From Steinernema hermaphroditum (lineage: Eukaryota > Nematoda > Chromadorea > Rhabditida > Steinernematidae), in contig CM059623.1 in the NCBI GenBank assembly GCA_030435675.1, forward strand, positions 2,444,012-2,508,011: a stretch of 64,000 nucleotides of DNA, in the 5' to 3' direction. How positions within the stretch are numbered: position 1 is the stretch's first letter; each line of letters opens with the position of its first letter. The notes under the pieces are model-generated. The model did no database searches and was not told the DNA's origin. It saw nothing but the letters and a program-made list of their open reading frames with translations. Positions 23,153 to 34,453 of this stretch are shown here, piece by piece. Both the position numbers and the translations under genes were made by a program.

Positions 23153-24526
23153 ATGGTTACTAGCACTTTTTACCATTTTTTTCATATTTTTCCACTGAAA
23201 TATAACTTTAAAAGCGACAAAATTTCGCATAGTCCACCATAAGCTAGTCCAAAATCAGTGGTTATTCGCAAATTCGGCTGTTCACCAAATGTCAACACGA
23301 GCAGCAAAAGCACCCACGCACAACCCTAATTCCAAAATCGAAAAAAACGGTCACGCGAAGTGCACAAAATCGCTCGAACAAACAGCGCGTCATCGCCGCG
23401 CGAAACAACGGAGGCCACGCTCGATCAGGCACGCCGCCACACTAATCTCTCCGCCAACAATTAGGGTCAGATGAAGTGCCTCGAGGGGCTATATTGGGCT
23501 CTAAGGGCAAATATGCCGAGCAGCAGACGTGCAGCAGATGATTAAGAGGGTGATTAAGGGCTCAAGGGGACGGGGTTGCCAGTGGCGCGAGAACTGAAAC
23601 AATCCGAAGAATGTAAAACAGTCGCCAAATAAGAAAAACATAGACATGTTGGAAAATTGGAAAAAGAAGCAGCCAAGCGTAAAATTAAATAGCGGGTGTA
23701 GTCAAAATTTTGGAAAAATCGTTTAAGGACGTAAGCTGAGGCATTGCTCAGCCTCTGAGTTATGTGAACATGTCAAAAAATGGAAAAAGACAGGCTCATA
23801 GCTGCATATGATCCAAAAGAAACCTTGCCACATTTTAGTCCGACAATTGAGGTAATAAACGCGCCCAACGCGCCAAGAACCTAACGACCCTTTAGATGGA
23901 AACAGCGATAGCCTTGTGGGCACATGGATGATATAGCGGTCCCGAACACCTCTGAATACAAATGCGATTTTCATCAAAATTTAACGAGCTTAAAAAACGC
24001 CTCCGATCGATCAAACCTTTCGCAACAGACAACAACAGGTCGCGTCTCAAACCCCGTCCTCCGCCAGCGTTGCACGCCCCGAGACGGTGGCCGGGCGGTG
24101 TGCCCGTGTTTACCGAAACCAGGTGCCGCCACGGGCGCCTTCCCGCCCTCCGCACGTTCCGAAGTGTAAAAGATCTCGGAACATTCGAATTTTTCAATCG
24201 ACAGCTGTTCGCTGGAAGTCGGCCCATTGAGCCTGGGGATGACTCAATGCTGGAACTGGATGGAGGAGTCATTGGATGGGGGCTGGTGACAGACGTTCTT
24301 GTGGAGTACAGAGGGAGGTGATGTGTAATGGTGAACGTGGAAGGGCAAAGTGAAATTGACAAGATATGGGGGGATACTGAAATTTCCGATTTCAACCGGC
24401 AGAAGACTTTGAGGCATTTTACATCACACAGATTACAATGCGGATCGGCATGGTGAAGCCTGAAAGTGTGATCCAACTCTAGAAAAAGAACGAAATCGAA
24501 ATGGTGGAGGAATTAAGAAAAAGAGT
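23153..24526. other. Intergenic, no supported gene
   Basis: A minus-strand open frame of 194 codons spans 23892-24476, but it has no recognisable domain, biased composition and no splice context. I do not call it. Confidence 0.3.
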
Positions 24527-24599
24527 AGCCCGATGCGGGGCTCGAACCCGCGACAGCCAGATTAAGAGTCTGGTGCTCTACCGACTGAGCTAACCGGGC
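24527..24599 (-). tRNA. tRNA-Lys(CTT)
   Basis: Same 73-nt sequence as the other Lys copies; intergenic. Confidence 0.95.
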
Positions 24600-25948
24600 G
24601 TCGTTAGAAAATATCTTCACCCCTTCCTTATCACTGAGTGCCACCCAACTGTTCTTCCTCGTTTGTTTTGACATATTGGCTTGCTTTTTTTAAATTTTGC
24701 TTAATCTGGTTAATCAGATCTGATCTGATTCGGCAGGCTTATACACAGCAACGTGAAAAATCGGAATTGTGGTAAAATCGTGTTGTAACGAAGGGAAAGA
24801 AGACGACATTGATTAATGTGAAACGGGAAGCTTCGTACTCTTTCATTGCGGACAATCGAACATACGGGATTATTAGAGCCTAACGTTTCTTTGATATCCG
24901 TTACACAGAAAGAAACGGCTGACTCACCGAAATTCTAGACTCGTGGCACCAATGCACTGATCAGTAGCCAAATGAAACGAACATGAAATAAGGTGCTAAT
25001 TGATTATTATGTGATTCAAAGGGGGATCTACAAAGTGAAATCTATAGGAATCGGGATACATCCGGGATCTTCCAGATGACCGATGTGAGAAGTCGGGATT
25101 GTAGCCAAGATGTGATGTAACGAGTTAAAAAAGAAGATGTTGACTAATGAGAAACAAGCTCTATTTCACCGCAAAGACAAGAAGCGGAAGTTGGGGGAAG
25201 CAGGCGGCCATGACCTGAGGAACAATCGCCACAGATACACAATAGCCATCTCAAAACCGTTTATCGCCAGTTCCATGCTACGAGTGCTATTACTATCAAT
25301 CTGATCACCAATTTCCTCGAAAGAGACAAATAGGTTACGACAATAAAGTTGGGGTCATTAATATCGGTACTCCGAGTAATGACCGGTTAAATGACTCATA
25401 AAATCTGATATGGTCATTTGACATGGCTCCACAGGCACGCGTATGAACAGATACAGACCGAGCCAAGTTCAATCTGACGCTCTAAGCCTAACGTAGTTGG
25501 ATGGCTGGAACGAAACCACCCCATTAAACGGGCAATAAGATATGCAAAGAATTCCACGGGCGCTTCTTATGTTTTGCGGACCCTTTTAAGGTAAATTGAT
25601 GGTTTCCCCTCCAGAGCGGCCTGTTTGGTCGTGCGAAGTGAAACCGGTGTAAAACCGTTAATTAGCTGCTCGTTACATAGTGGCCGAAAAAGGGAAGATT
25701 TACGACAACGAAATGACCCGTTCGTTGCGCGTGAGTGGGTTCGGGTAGAAACGAGATGTTCGATGTCGAGCACATTTAGATAAGAATCAGGGATGGATGA
25801 TGAAGGCCTTAGATCGCAACTTCAACTGTTCGTTCAGTAGAAAAATTGGAAGAAATGTAATGAGGAAAATGCCTAGTGCTTAACTCGAAATCACGCACAA
25901 GATTGTGTAATTGAAATGACAGTCAAATGCTGTCGCCCAGTCATCGGC
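24600..25948. other. Intergenic with a weak direct repeat
   Basis: About 75 bp at 24760-24835 are similar to 25085-25160, sharing GGAATTGTGG/GGGATTGTAG and the following TGTAACGA blocks. No gene was recognised. Confidence 0.4.
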
Positions 25949-26020
25949 GCCTCATTGGCTCAGGGGCAGAGCGTCTGTCTAGTAAACAGAAGGTCGCTGG
26001 TTCGATTCCAGCATGAGGCA
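25949..26020 (+). tRNA. tRNA-Thr(AGT)
   Basis: A 72-nt cloverleaf identical to the Thr copy at 3828. It faces the tRNA-Lys at 26150 across 129 bp. Confidence 0.95.
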
Positions 26021-26149
26021 TTTCTTTTATTAGTTTCCTTTGTACCCTTTATTCAAGCAATCTAGCCTTTTTGCGGTATCCTTCTCCCCAATATTATAAT
26101 TCCATCAAAAGCGCCCTGAAGAACCCACTAGTACGTGGGTAAAGAAGTT

Positions 26150-26222
26150 AGCCCGATGCGGGGCTCGAACCCGCGACAGCCAGATTAAGAGTCTGGTGCT
26201 CTACCGACTGAGCTAACCGGGC
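26150..26222 (-). tRNA. tRNA-Lys(CTT)
   Basis: Same 73-nt Lys sequence; convergent partner of the tRNA-Thr at 25949. Confidence 0.95.
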
Positions 26223-27055
26223 ATCGATGGCTAGAGTCCACATACTTCATTATCTTTAGATGTTTTAAGATTCCTGTTTTCATTCCTGAATCAGTAAAGT
26301 AACCTTTTCCACAGAACTGGTTCTTTCTAGGGTTGTCCAAAACTTCAATAAAATCAATGCTCTTTAGGGCCAAACAACTACACGACACAAAACGTTAGTC
26401 CATGGCAGCACATACCTCAATCGTTTGATTCATCTGACGTGATTTCAAAGAAAACGAACAGAAATCAGTGCAAACATATCTGACAACAGCGGACACAGGA
26501 AGAGTGACTCTTCTCGTCACTCCCTCTCAATGACTCCTCACACCTCGCCAAAAGACAGAGTCGATATCCAAACACAATACCTGCTCCTCGGCGGCGCGCG
26601 TCATTCCCTAACACAAGCAAGGTCACCTAAACCAACAAAAGACGCGCGAGAGGACAAAGCACCGAACATCCGGCGACCGCAGATCCGCTCCCAGAGGGAG
26701 AGCACCGCCAGACGTCGCCAAGAGCGCCAAAAATGTGGCGGCGTTGATTGGACGTTGGGAGAAGTGACAGTTGCGGATTGAGGAGAAGCTTTGGGGAGAA
26801 GCCGGCGACTTGTGCGGCAGGTGGTGAACCCTTGACCTCTGCGCTTGGATTAACAAGGCGCAATGTTATCCATTCGGGACGCGGCGGGCCGTGTAAGTCG
26901 GTAAAAGTCGCTTTTACGGCGGGGAGAAGCTGGTCCTATTAGTTAACTGCCTTTTATAAAGCGAGAAAATTGCAATTATGTTAATGTCTGATCGCACCTC
27001 TAAAAATGGGAGTTCTGTGTAGAAAATCATAAGGAATACCTTACACCCTTATCTC
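26223..27055. other. Intergenic, GC-rich island, no supported gene
   Basis: A GC-rich patch at about 26520-26930 has no recognisable coding or RNA signal. Confidence 0.3.
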
Positions 27056-27101
27056 TAGACTCTAAATCTGGCTGTCGCGGCTTCGAGCACCTCATCGGGC
27101 T
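27056..27101 (+). pseudogene. tRNA-Lys 3'-half pseudogene
   Basis: The anticodon-to-acceptor half of the local tRNA-Lys (AATCTGGCTGTCGCGG then CATCGGGCTA) is recognisable with substitutions; the 5' half is gone. It faces the tRNA-Thr at 27210, the same arrangement as at 3663/3828. Confidence 0.8.
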
Positions 27102-27209
27102 AAGCTTTTTGTCATTTATTTGGATTTTTAAATTATTATTTCAATTTTCTCAAAAAAAAAGGAAAAGCGGATTGAAGAAACAAAACTGGCTCAATTGGGT
27201 TAAAAAAAA

Positions 27210-27281
27210 TGCCTCATGCTGGAATCGAACCAGCGACCTTCTGTTTACTAGACAGACGCTCTGCCCCTGAGCCAATGAGGC
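27210..27281 (-). tRNA. tRNA-Thr(AGT)
   Basis: A 72-nt cloverleaf identical to the other Thr copies. Confidence 0.95.
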
Positions 27282-27616
27282 CTGTCTGCTGTTGAGCATG
27301 CAGTGTAATATGAGACACTGTCTGCTAGCAAAGCCATACCACAATTCACATGATGTTTTCACCTCGATATCACGTTTTAAATACGAAAAAAAAGCTTGAA
27401 AATCTCATCCCCATTGCTAACCGAAGTCTGCAAAATATCCACGGCATCAGCCAACTTAGCATCATATATCAACGACTCGAGAAAAATCAGAGCCTGATCT
27501 CTGGGTTGCCTATGACACAAACCTCATATCAAGACTATAACGTATATTCTGAATAACGAGACAAATGGGAGAATCGAAATAATAAAATCCCAGAAAAACG
27601 TCATACAAAAATTTTT

Positions 27617-27688
27617 TTCCGATGCCGGGAATCGAACCCGGGCCTTGCGGGTGAGAGCCGCAAATCCTAACCACTAGACCACATCGGA
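27617..27688 (-). tRNA. tRNA-Glu(CTC)
   Basis: Same 72-nt Glu sequence; intergenic. Confidence 0.95.
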
Positions 27689-28555
27689 ACACGAACATCA
27701 TTTCGACTGTACTGATGATTAGAAACCACTTTCCACATCCTCCAATCAAAAACACGCAAACCACCGATTTACCAAATACCACCTCCAACTACAAAACATC
27801 ACAGAAGAAGACGACTATCAAAAACACGATGTTTAAACAAACAGGAAGCGTCATGTGTCATCGGACGATCAACAGGAAGCCATCATCGACATCTGATACA
27901 TTTCGCGAAAAACAAGTCTTGCAAGTCGGACATCGGGCGATTGGCGAGCACGCCTCAATCATTCGGCCGTTAATGCGACATCTGAAACGTAATAAAAGAG
28001 CTCTGCAAAACAACAACTTTTGCATGGAACCGCCGTCACTTCCTAAACGCCTGACGAACGAACTGATTCGTGCATTCATGAACCACTGCTTTTGGTTTAG
28101 TGTCTGACAACAACCAGGCACGGGTTCGGACTTTGCATACATTAACACCTTCAAAGGCTATTCAAACAAACAATCGATCAAAACCATGAGATCAACAAAT
28201 CATTCATCACTGGATTGTGTAAATAGATGAGTTGACTGATTTTAACATAACAGCAAAGTGACTAAAAAGTGGCACGTCTTCAGAGACTCCCTGATTCTGT
28301 TCCTGCTCCATGGAGATCGTGCAAAACGTCGATTGTGATCAGTTTCGAAAACGAAGCTGATGTCAAGCAACTGTTCAAATAAAGGCGAGTAGGTGCCAGA
28401 AAATGTTTGAACCTTTTGTTGGCGTATTTCTTCTCCAAACACGAAATCCATGCCCACAATTGATAAGCTGGATACGGTGGTGTGTGACAGGTGAACAAAT
28501 GGTGTAGTAAGGATAAAAGTAGCCCGTTTGTGATTGCTGAAATGTGCAGCTTGAT
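27689..28555. other. Intergenic and promoter of the first ShKT gene
   Basis: About 28395-28530 resembles the 5' flank of the other two ShKT genes (GAAAATGTTTGAACC.TTTTG and a TCTCCAAAC block). It ends in a weak TATA-like GGATAAAAGT about 45 bp before the start codon. The rest shows nothing clear. Confidence 0.45.
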
Positions 28556-29582
28556 ATGGCTTCTGGAAAAGGTCTTCTCGTCTCTCTTCTTGCACTTCTA
28601 GTGCTCGTCTCCCATTCCAATGCTCAGACAGTTTCTACGACGGTGGTAGTGACCACCCAGGATCCATCTGCGACGGTGACTGATGCTGGAACGGGTACTG
28701 GTGCGACTGCGGCATCAACGACTCCCGGAACTCCTTCCCCGGCCATTTGCTCTGATGCTTCTGGAAAACTCCTCCCGACGGCCACTTCTTGTGTGGACAA
28801 GGCGCCCTACTGCAATATATTCACAAAAGTTGGCGCCGACGACGCCAGCCGCGACCCCAAATGTTACGATCCGGCGATGGCGCCATTGGCCAAGGACTGC
28901 GCCAACTCGTGTGGAACATGCTGCAAAGATCCGGCTTACTCTTGCGAAAATACCCCGGGTAAACCTAAGTTTTGAACTAAGGAACACCTCCTTGTTTAGG
29001 TAGTGTGGACTGCGAGAAGATGAAGCCTTTCTGTGGTTACACCGACGCCCCCACCAAGAGGTTGGTGAAGAACTTCTGCCCAGCTACTTGTGGCCTCTGC
29101 GACCCCGCCCCAGCGACGGACTCTACCTGCAAAGATAATCCTGAGTTCAACTGTCCCGTCATGGAGCAGTACTGCAACGACTTCCAGTTCAAAGACACGA
29201 TGGCGCAGAACTGCCCCGTCACTTGCAAAGCATGTGGCCAACAGGGAGGTGGAAGCACTGGAGTCTCTGTGGGAAGTCAAGATGACTGCAGAGATGACGC
29301 CAAGAACTGCGGCGACTTCTATGCCTGGTGCAACCGCGAAGACTACGCCTTACTGAAACAGAAGTGCCGCAAGACGTGTGGAGTGTGTGTGGCGAGGTCG
29401 AGTGGCACCGTCGACTGCCGCGACGCCAACAAGAAGTATGTATCTTCTTTAAAACATGTCTATTTCTGTGTTTCAGCTGCCAGGCCTGGCAGAGTAAGCA
29501 CGGATACTGTCAGATGGCCTTTTATTCGCTCGAACACAAGAAGACGAACTGCCGCAAGACCTGCAACTTGTGTTTGTTGTAA
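28556..29582 (+). CDS. Secreted protein with five ShKT-type domains, 314 aa
   Basis: Exons are 28556-28958, 29000-29435 and 29477-29582; introns are 41 bp each and phases agree. A signal peptide (residues 1-23) and a Thr/Ser-rich linker lead to five six-Cys ShKT modules. The last, starting DCRDANKNCQAW, is created across the final splice. ShKT modules are common in secreted nematode proteins, as protein-binding or enzyme-linked domains; none of the linked enzymes is present here. It is paralogous to the genes at 32303 and 60992 but lacks their tRNA in intron 1. Its linker also differs: theirs is rich in Lys and Glu. Confidence 0.85.
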
Positions 29583-29747
29583 AAACCAGTGACAATTTTG
29601 TTTTTTGGGAAAGGGGCGCCTCACTTTTAGCGCGTGATAAATAATGATATCACTGAAGGGTCTAGTCACACACTAACAGATCGGGAAATGTATCACATAG
29701 AGCAAAATGTTGGTGGATATGCAAACTGAGAGTGAGTTACAATCATG

Positions 29748-29819
29748 TCCGATGTGGTCTAGTGGTTAGGATTTGCGGCTCTCACCCGCAAGGCCCGGGT
29801 TCGATTCCCGGCATCGGAA
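29748..29819 (+). tRNA. tRNA-Glu(CTC)
   Basis: Same 72-nt Glu sequence, 165 bp downstream of the ShKT gene. Confidence 0.95.
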
Positions 29820-29929
29820 GAAACTTTTGTTTCGGCTTCATGTAACCTTTTCGTCTTGTTTCATATGTTCCCATTTTATGATAAAGACTTATTTCATTAC
29901 ATTTTAGAATATCAGAAAAAGAAAAATAT

Positions 29930-30002
29930 AGCCCGATGCGGGGCTCGAACCCGCGACAGCCAGATTAAGAGTCTGGTGCTCTACCGACTGAGCTAACCGG
30001 GC
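29930..30002 (-). tRNA. tRNA-Lys(CTT)
   Basis: Same 73-nt Lys sequence, facing the tRNA-Glu at 29748. Confidence 0.95.
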
Positions 30003-30190
30003 GTCTTCAACGTTGACCTTGAGGACAGCTTTGTTCCTCATACATGCCTCTCAGATGATTTAAAGGAGTTCGCACAGAGGGGAATGCGACGCGCAGGGCT
30101 TTGTTCGCACGGCAGATGCGACGCGTCTACAGCACCTGCAAACCATATCGGCGCCCATCCCAGCCGTCGACTCTATTCGATCGTTGCGCG

Positions 30191-32167
30191 ATGTCTTCCG
30201 GTCCGTCACATCCGTCTCCCGCTGAGGACACATTCGATTTTAGGCAACTTGGAGGTAATACTGCTTTCCCATCGTCTAGCACTAGCATTCTCTTTAGAAA
30301 CTGTTCTCGGCCTTACCGCTCAGATCAGGCAGAAGATCTACAATGCCAAACTGGAAACTCATTTTGCGAGTGCCAGATATGGTGTCGCCAAGGACAAACT
30401 CTCTCCGTCGGCCTACAAGAAAATGATGGAAACGACCGCTTTGAATCACCCGAAATGCGCGCTTTGCCCCCATGTCGACAACAGGCCTGTTTTCGAGTTG
30501 AGCTGTGGACATGGATGTTGCCGAAAGTGCGCCCAGCGGACCGACAGCAAGAGATGCCAAATGTGCGCCGCTGTCGTGACCGTGAAGGCAAAGATTTTGC
30601 CAAGAAGCAAATGTATGCATTACTGTCCAGAAGCATTTTTAATCAAGCACTTTTACAGTGCTCCACGATCACAAATCCAAGCTGGACAATCATGCCCGCC
30701 TGGCCCTCGTGAACAACCTCGAATACGCCGATAAGCTCCACAGCATTCTCCTTAGGCTGAACACGTGCATTGAATGCGGCATCATGAAGAAGTGCCAGCG
30801 GGTGCTCTCTGCGTGTGGTCATGTCATGTGTCAACACTGTATCGAGAAGCTAGCCACTTACCGCACGGTCTTCGGCTTTAGGATTCTGGCGAAGCCCACG
30901 ATTGAAATTTCGTGTCCTGACTGCTCAGTTCGATCGACTGTAGCCACTGGAGACTTCGCCAGTGATCCGGTTTCGAGGAGTTTGTATGTTCAGGAGACCA
31001 TCCAAAAGATGTTCCATGTAAGTGGTAACGTTCTGTGCACCAAATCTTGGCACATTTTTAGACGAATCGAATCGAAAATCCCATTGCGTCCGTCCAAGTT
31101 CGCCAGACGACATACTGTTCGTCTTGCAAGCAGGAACAGGCTTCGAACCTGCAAATGTGCGAGTGCAAAACTTGCAATTTGGAGGTAGGTAACCGTTGTC
31201 TGGAACAGGTTTACTCAAGCCTCATTGGCTCAGGGGCAGAGCGTCTGTCTAGTAAACAGAAGGTCGCTGGTTCGATTCCAGCATGAGGCATTCCTTTTAA
31301 ACCACTTGAGCCATTTTTTTCTTCAAACCGCTTTTTGTTAAAGTAAGAAAATTGGAAGGAATGAGATAAACGGCAAAAGTGAAAAAGTTAGCCCGATGCG
31401 GGGCTCGAACCCGCGACAGCCAGATTAAGAGTCTGGTGCTCTACCGACTGAGCTAACCGGGCGTCCTCCATACTTGTCATCTCAATCACTATCTTTAGAC
31501 GCCCATCTGCATGAAGTGTGCCAACGACCACGACGACAGGTGTCATGTAATCACCGTCATCGCCGAAGGAAAAGATCGTGGGTTCGGCCTGGAGAATCTC
31601 TCGCGTCTCTATCTGTGCGCCGATCAATATGTTCTTGGGATTTTGACGCGATTCGAGGAAGATTTCCACCATTCGCAAACTCATTCTCTTGTCGACGTGA
31701 GCTGACCTGTCCGGTTCATATCATAAGTGCACAAAATTCAGCGAATCGTGGCCAATCGCGATGGAATTGCCACCATCTACGAAGGTATCGCCGAGGCTCA
31801 ATATGTCACACCTCTAATAGCCAAGAAAGCCGTCAAAAAAGCCGAAGTGTACTTGAAGAGACTTCGTATGATCACCGATGTCATAACTCAAGACTGGCCA
31901 CGTCTGAGGAGCATCGCAAAGCAAAAGGTGGACGATGTCTTGGAAATTCCGTCCGAAGATGAAGAGGAGGAGGAAGAGGAGCGCAAAGATGAGGCCAAAC
32001 AGCCCACTTTAGCTGACGCTGTTAAGGAAGACGACATGAACAGATCCACTGAAATCATCTCTCGTGTCGAAGACATCCTCGCCGCAGATTTGTCGGATGC
32101 CCTGAGCTCTGAACGAGACGCTTTTTCGCCGTTGGGGTCCGACTATGAGGTTCTGGATGACCAGTAA
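30191..32167 (+). CDS. RING/B-box (TRIM-like) protein, 494 aa
   Basis: Six exons: 30191-30254, 30298-30612, 30659-31017, 31062-31184, 31499-31696 and 31742-32167; phases agree (495 codons). Domain order: RING-like cluster 1 from about C75 (CALC...LSCGHGCCRKC...CQMC), RING 2 from about C163 (CIEC...SACGHVMCQHC...CPDC), B-box-like pairs (CSSC...CECKTC and CMKC...DDRCH), a helical region and an acidic tail with a Glu run. The plan matches the gene at 2060-5813, so the two are paralogues; E3 ligase activity is inferred. Intron 4 (31185-31498) holds a convergent tRNA-Thr/tRNA-Lys pair. In the paralogue the matching intron, between the two B-box halves, holds tRNA-Asn. Its 3' end is convergent with the ShKT gene, with 135 bp between stops. 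Confidence 0.8.
31219..31290 (+). tRNA. tRNA-Thr(AGT)
   Basis: A 72-nt cloverleaf in intron 4 of the RING/B-box gene, same strand as the host. Confidence 0.95.
31390..31462 (-). tRNA. tRNA-Lys(CTT)
   Basis: A 73-nt cloverleaf in the same intron, opposite strand to the host, 99 bp from the tRNA-Thr. Confidence 0.95.
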
Positions 32168-32302
32168 TTACGGGTACACCGTGTAGAATTGTGCTTGAAA
32201 TACTTAAACTGTAGTAAATTAATTTCATCTGTTGTAGCCTGTTTTATTTCCTGTACAACCCACAATCACACAACCCCAAATGTAAGCATTTGTGAAACGC
32301 TT

Positions 32303-33473
32303 CTACACGAGACACAAGTTGCAGGTCTTGCGGCAGTTAGTCTTCTTGTGTTCGAGCGGGTAGAAGTTCATCTGACAGTATCCGTTCTTCCTCTGCCAGG
32401 CCTCGCAGCTGAAACACACAAATAGACATGTTTTAAAGAAGATACATACTTCTTGTTGGCGTCGCGGCAGTCGACGGCGCCACTCGGCCTCGCCACACAC
32501 ACTCCACACGTCTTGCGGCACTTCTGTTTCAGTAAGGCGTAGTCTTCGCGGTTGCACCAGGCATAGAAGTCGCCGCAGTTCTTGGCGTCATCTCTGCAGT
32601 CATCTTGACTTCCCCCAGAGACACCAGTGCTTCCAGAGCTTCCCTGTTGACCACAGGCTCCACAGGTGACTGGACAGTTCTGCGCCATCGTGTCTTTGAA
32701 CTGGAAGTCGTTGCAGTACTGCTCCATGACGGGGCAGTTGAACTGCGGATTGTCTTGGCAGTTGGAGGTGCTAGGGCTAGGGATGGTGGCGTCGCAGAGG
32801 CCACAAGTAGCCGGGCACAGGCTTTTCAGAAGTCTTCTAGTGGGGGCATCGGTGAAGGAGCAATAGGGCTTCATCTTCTCGCAGTCCGTTCCTAAAGAAA
32901 TCTTTTTCATGGAGGAAGAAAGGATGTTGAAGGGAAAAAAAACTTAGCCCGATGCGGGGCTCGAACCCGCGACAGCCAGATTAAGAGTCTGGTGCTCTAC
33001 CGACTGAGCTAACCGGGCGTCGCAGTCGTCACTCTCCAAACTCCTCATCTTTCCTTACCTGGACTGTTCTGGCATGAGTAAGAAGGCGCTTGACAGCACG
33101 TTCCACACGTCTTGGCGCAGTCCTTGGCCAACGGCGCCATCGCCGGATCGTAGCACTTGGGGTCGCGGCTGGCGTCGTCAGCGCCGACAACAGTGAAGAT
33201 GTTGCAGAAGGGCGCTTTGTCCACACAAGAAGTGGCCGTGGGGAGGAGTTTTCCAGAAGCATCAGAGCAGATGGCCGGGGGAGGAGGTCCAGCAGGCGTC
33301 GTGGTCGTCGTCGAAGTGCTCGCCTCCTTCCCTTCTTGACCTTCATGGGGCTTGGCATCTCCTTCTTTAGGTTTTTCATCCTCCTTGGGTTGTGTCGCGT
33401 CTTGGGCCGTGGCGACGGCGACGAATAGAAGAAGAGCGAAGAGGGAGAAGAGAAGGCTCTTTCCGGAAGCCAT
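32303..33473 (-). CDS. Secreted protein with five ShKT-type domains, 320 aa (copy G)
   Basis: Exons are 33473-33059, 32891-32450 and 32408-32303; phases agree. It has a signal peptide, a Lys/Glu-rich then Thr-rich linker, a Pro run (PPPP) and five six-Cys modules. It is nearly identical to the gene at 60992-62162 on the other strand; similarity covers about 1.5 kb including the promoter and 3' flank. Intron 1 (167 bp) contains a same-strand tRNA-Lys, as in the other copy. A TATAAAA box lies at 33511-33517, and an AATAAA near 32240 on the minus strand. A role in secretion to gut or cuticle is only a guess. Confidence 0.88.
32946..33018 (-). tRNA. tRNA-Lys(CTT), intronic
   Basis: A complete 73-nt tRNA in intron 1 of the ShKT gene, same strand. 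The inverted copy at 61447 occupies the same intron. Confidence 0.95.
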
Positions 33474-33510
33474 GTCGGGCTGTGGATGATACTGTGGAAG
33501 AGCGCCTTCA

Positions 33511-33517
33511 TTTTATA
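33511..33517 (-). promoter_or_regulatory. TATA box of ShKT copy G
   Basis: TATAAAA on the minus strand, about 38 bp before the start codon. It is conserved at 60948-60954 in the inverted copy. Confidence 0.65.
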
Positions 33518-33926
33518 CGCCTACTCCTCTGTTTGTCCACCTGGAAGACAGGCGACGTCAAAGCTTTAGAATCTTGGATTTTTGGTTTGGAAAAGCAACA
33601 AAACACACAAAAGATTGAAACATTTCGGGCAGCCTATCGCAATCGGAAGCGCACTTCTGTTTGCACAGTTTGCGACGTCCGTCTATACCATAACAGGATG
33701 TTGTTGTTCTCAATCAAACATTTCCGTTTCCGCGAAAGCCGTCTGCATATTTTATGTATGTATGTCCGATCAGACGCCTGAAATTGTCAAAAGCGAACTC
33801 CTTAATATTTCAAAAAAAAATCATAAAAACTTCTCTGTAAATAAAATTAACCTGAACATAAGACACCGATGTTTAAAAAAGTGAATTGTCGAAAACAACA
33901 AAATGGCTCAAGTGGGTTAAAAGAAA

Positions 33927-33998
33927 TGCCTCATGCTGGAATCGAACCAGCGACCTTCTGTTTACTAGACAGACGCTCTGCCCCTGAGCCAATGAGGC
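33927..33998 (-). tRNA. tRNA-Thr(AGT)
   Basis: Same 72-nt Thr sequence. Its 3' flank (GGCTCAAGTGGGTTAA on the plus strand) resembles those of the copies at 27210 and 31219, but no tRNA-Lys partner remains. Confidence 0.95.
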
Positions 33999-34453
33999 TT
34001 ACCTGATCTCCAAACACGTGTTGCCTATCACCAACACAATCTCATATCAAGACGGCGGTGACAAATCCACATAGACCACACATCCACATCTACATAGACC
34101 ACACATCGGTCTTCCTCTGTTCTAGTGAATAGAAGGCCATCCGGTTAAAATTATATAAGCACATATATATGTGAAAAAGAATTTAAAAAACCTTGACAGA
34201 AGAAATAGTAACATTCTTGGAATGTTCATGAGAAAGGATAAAGGGGACGCCGTTCCGATAAAGCGGACGATAGGACTATTTTGGTCGATCGCATGACATC
34301 AGCCGTCTCCCGCACTCTTGCCCGTACTTGTCCTCGCGGGCGCTTCTTATCACAGCTAATTTCCTTCTGCAATGTGACGGTCGGCGGCGTCGGCAACGTC
34401 TCCCACTCGCCAGCTCGCCTCGCCTGAGGCGTCCTCCAGAATCTGCCGCCACG

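Noticed and set aside
23892..24476. 194-codon open frame on the minus strand
   Set aside because: No domain, signal peptide, splice context or paralogue; composition looks non-coding. Chance frame in GC-rich DNA.
33392..33781. Open frames antisense to the ShKT promoters (also near 60417-61073 and 28242-28595)
   Set aside because: They are conserved only because the promoters and coding strands are duplicated; no independent start or splice signals.
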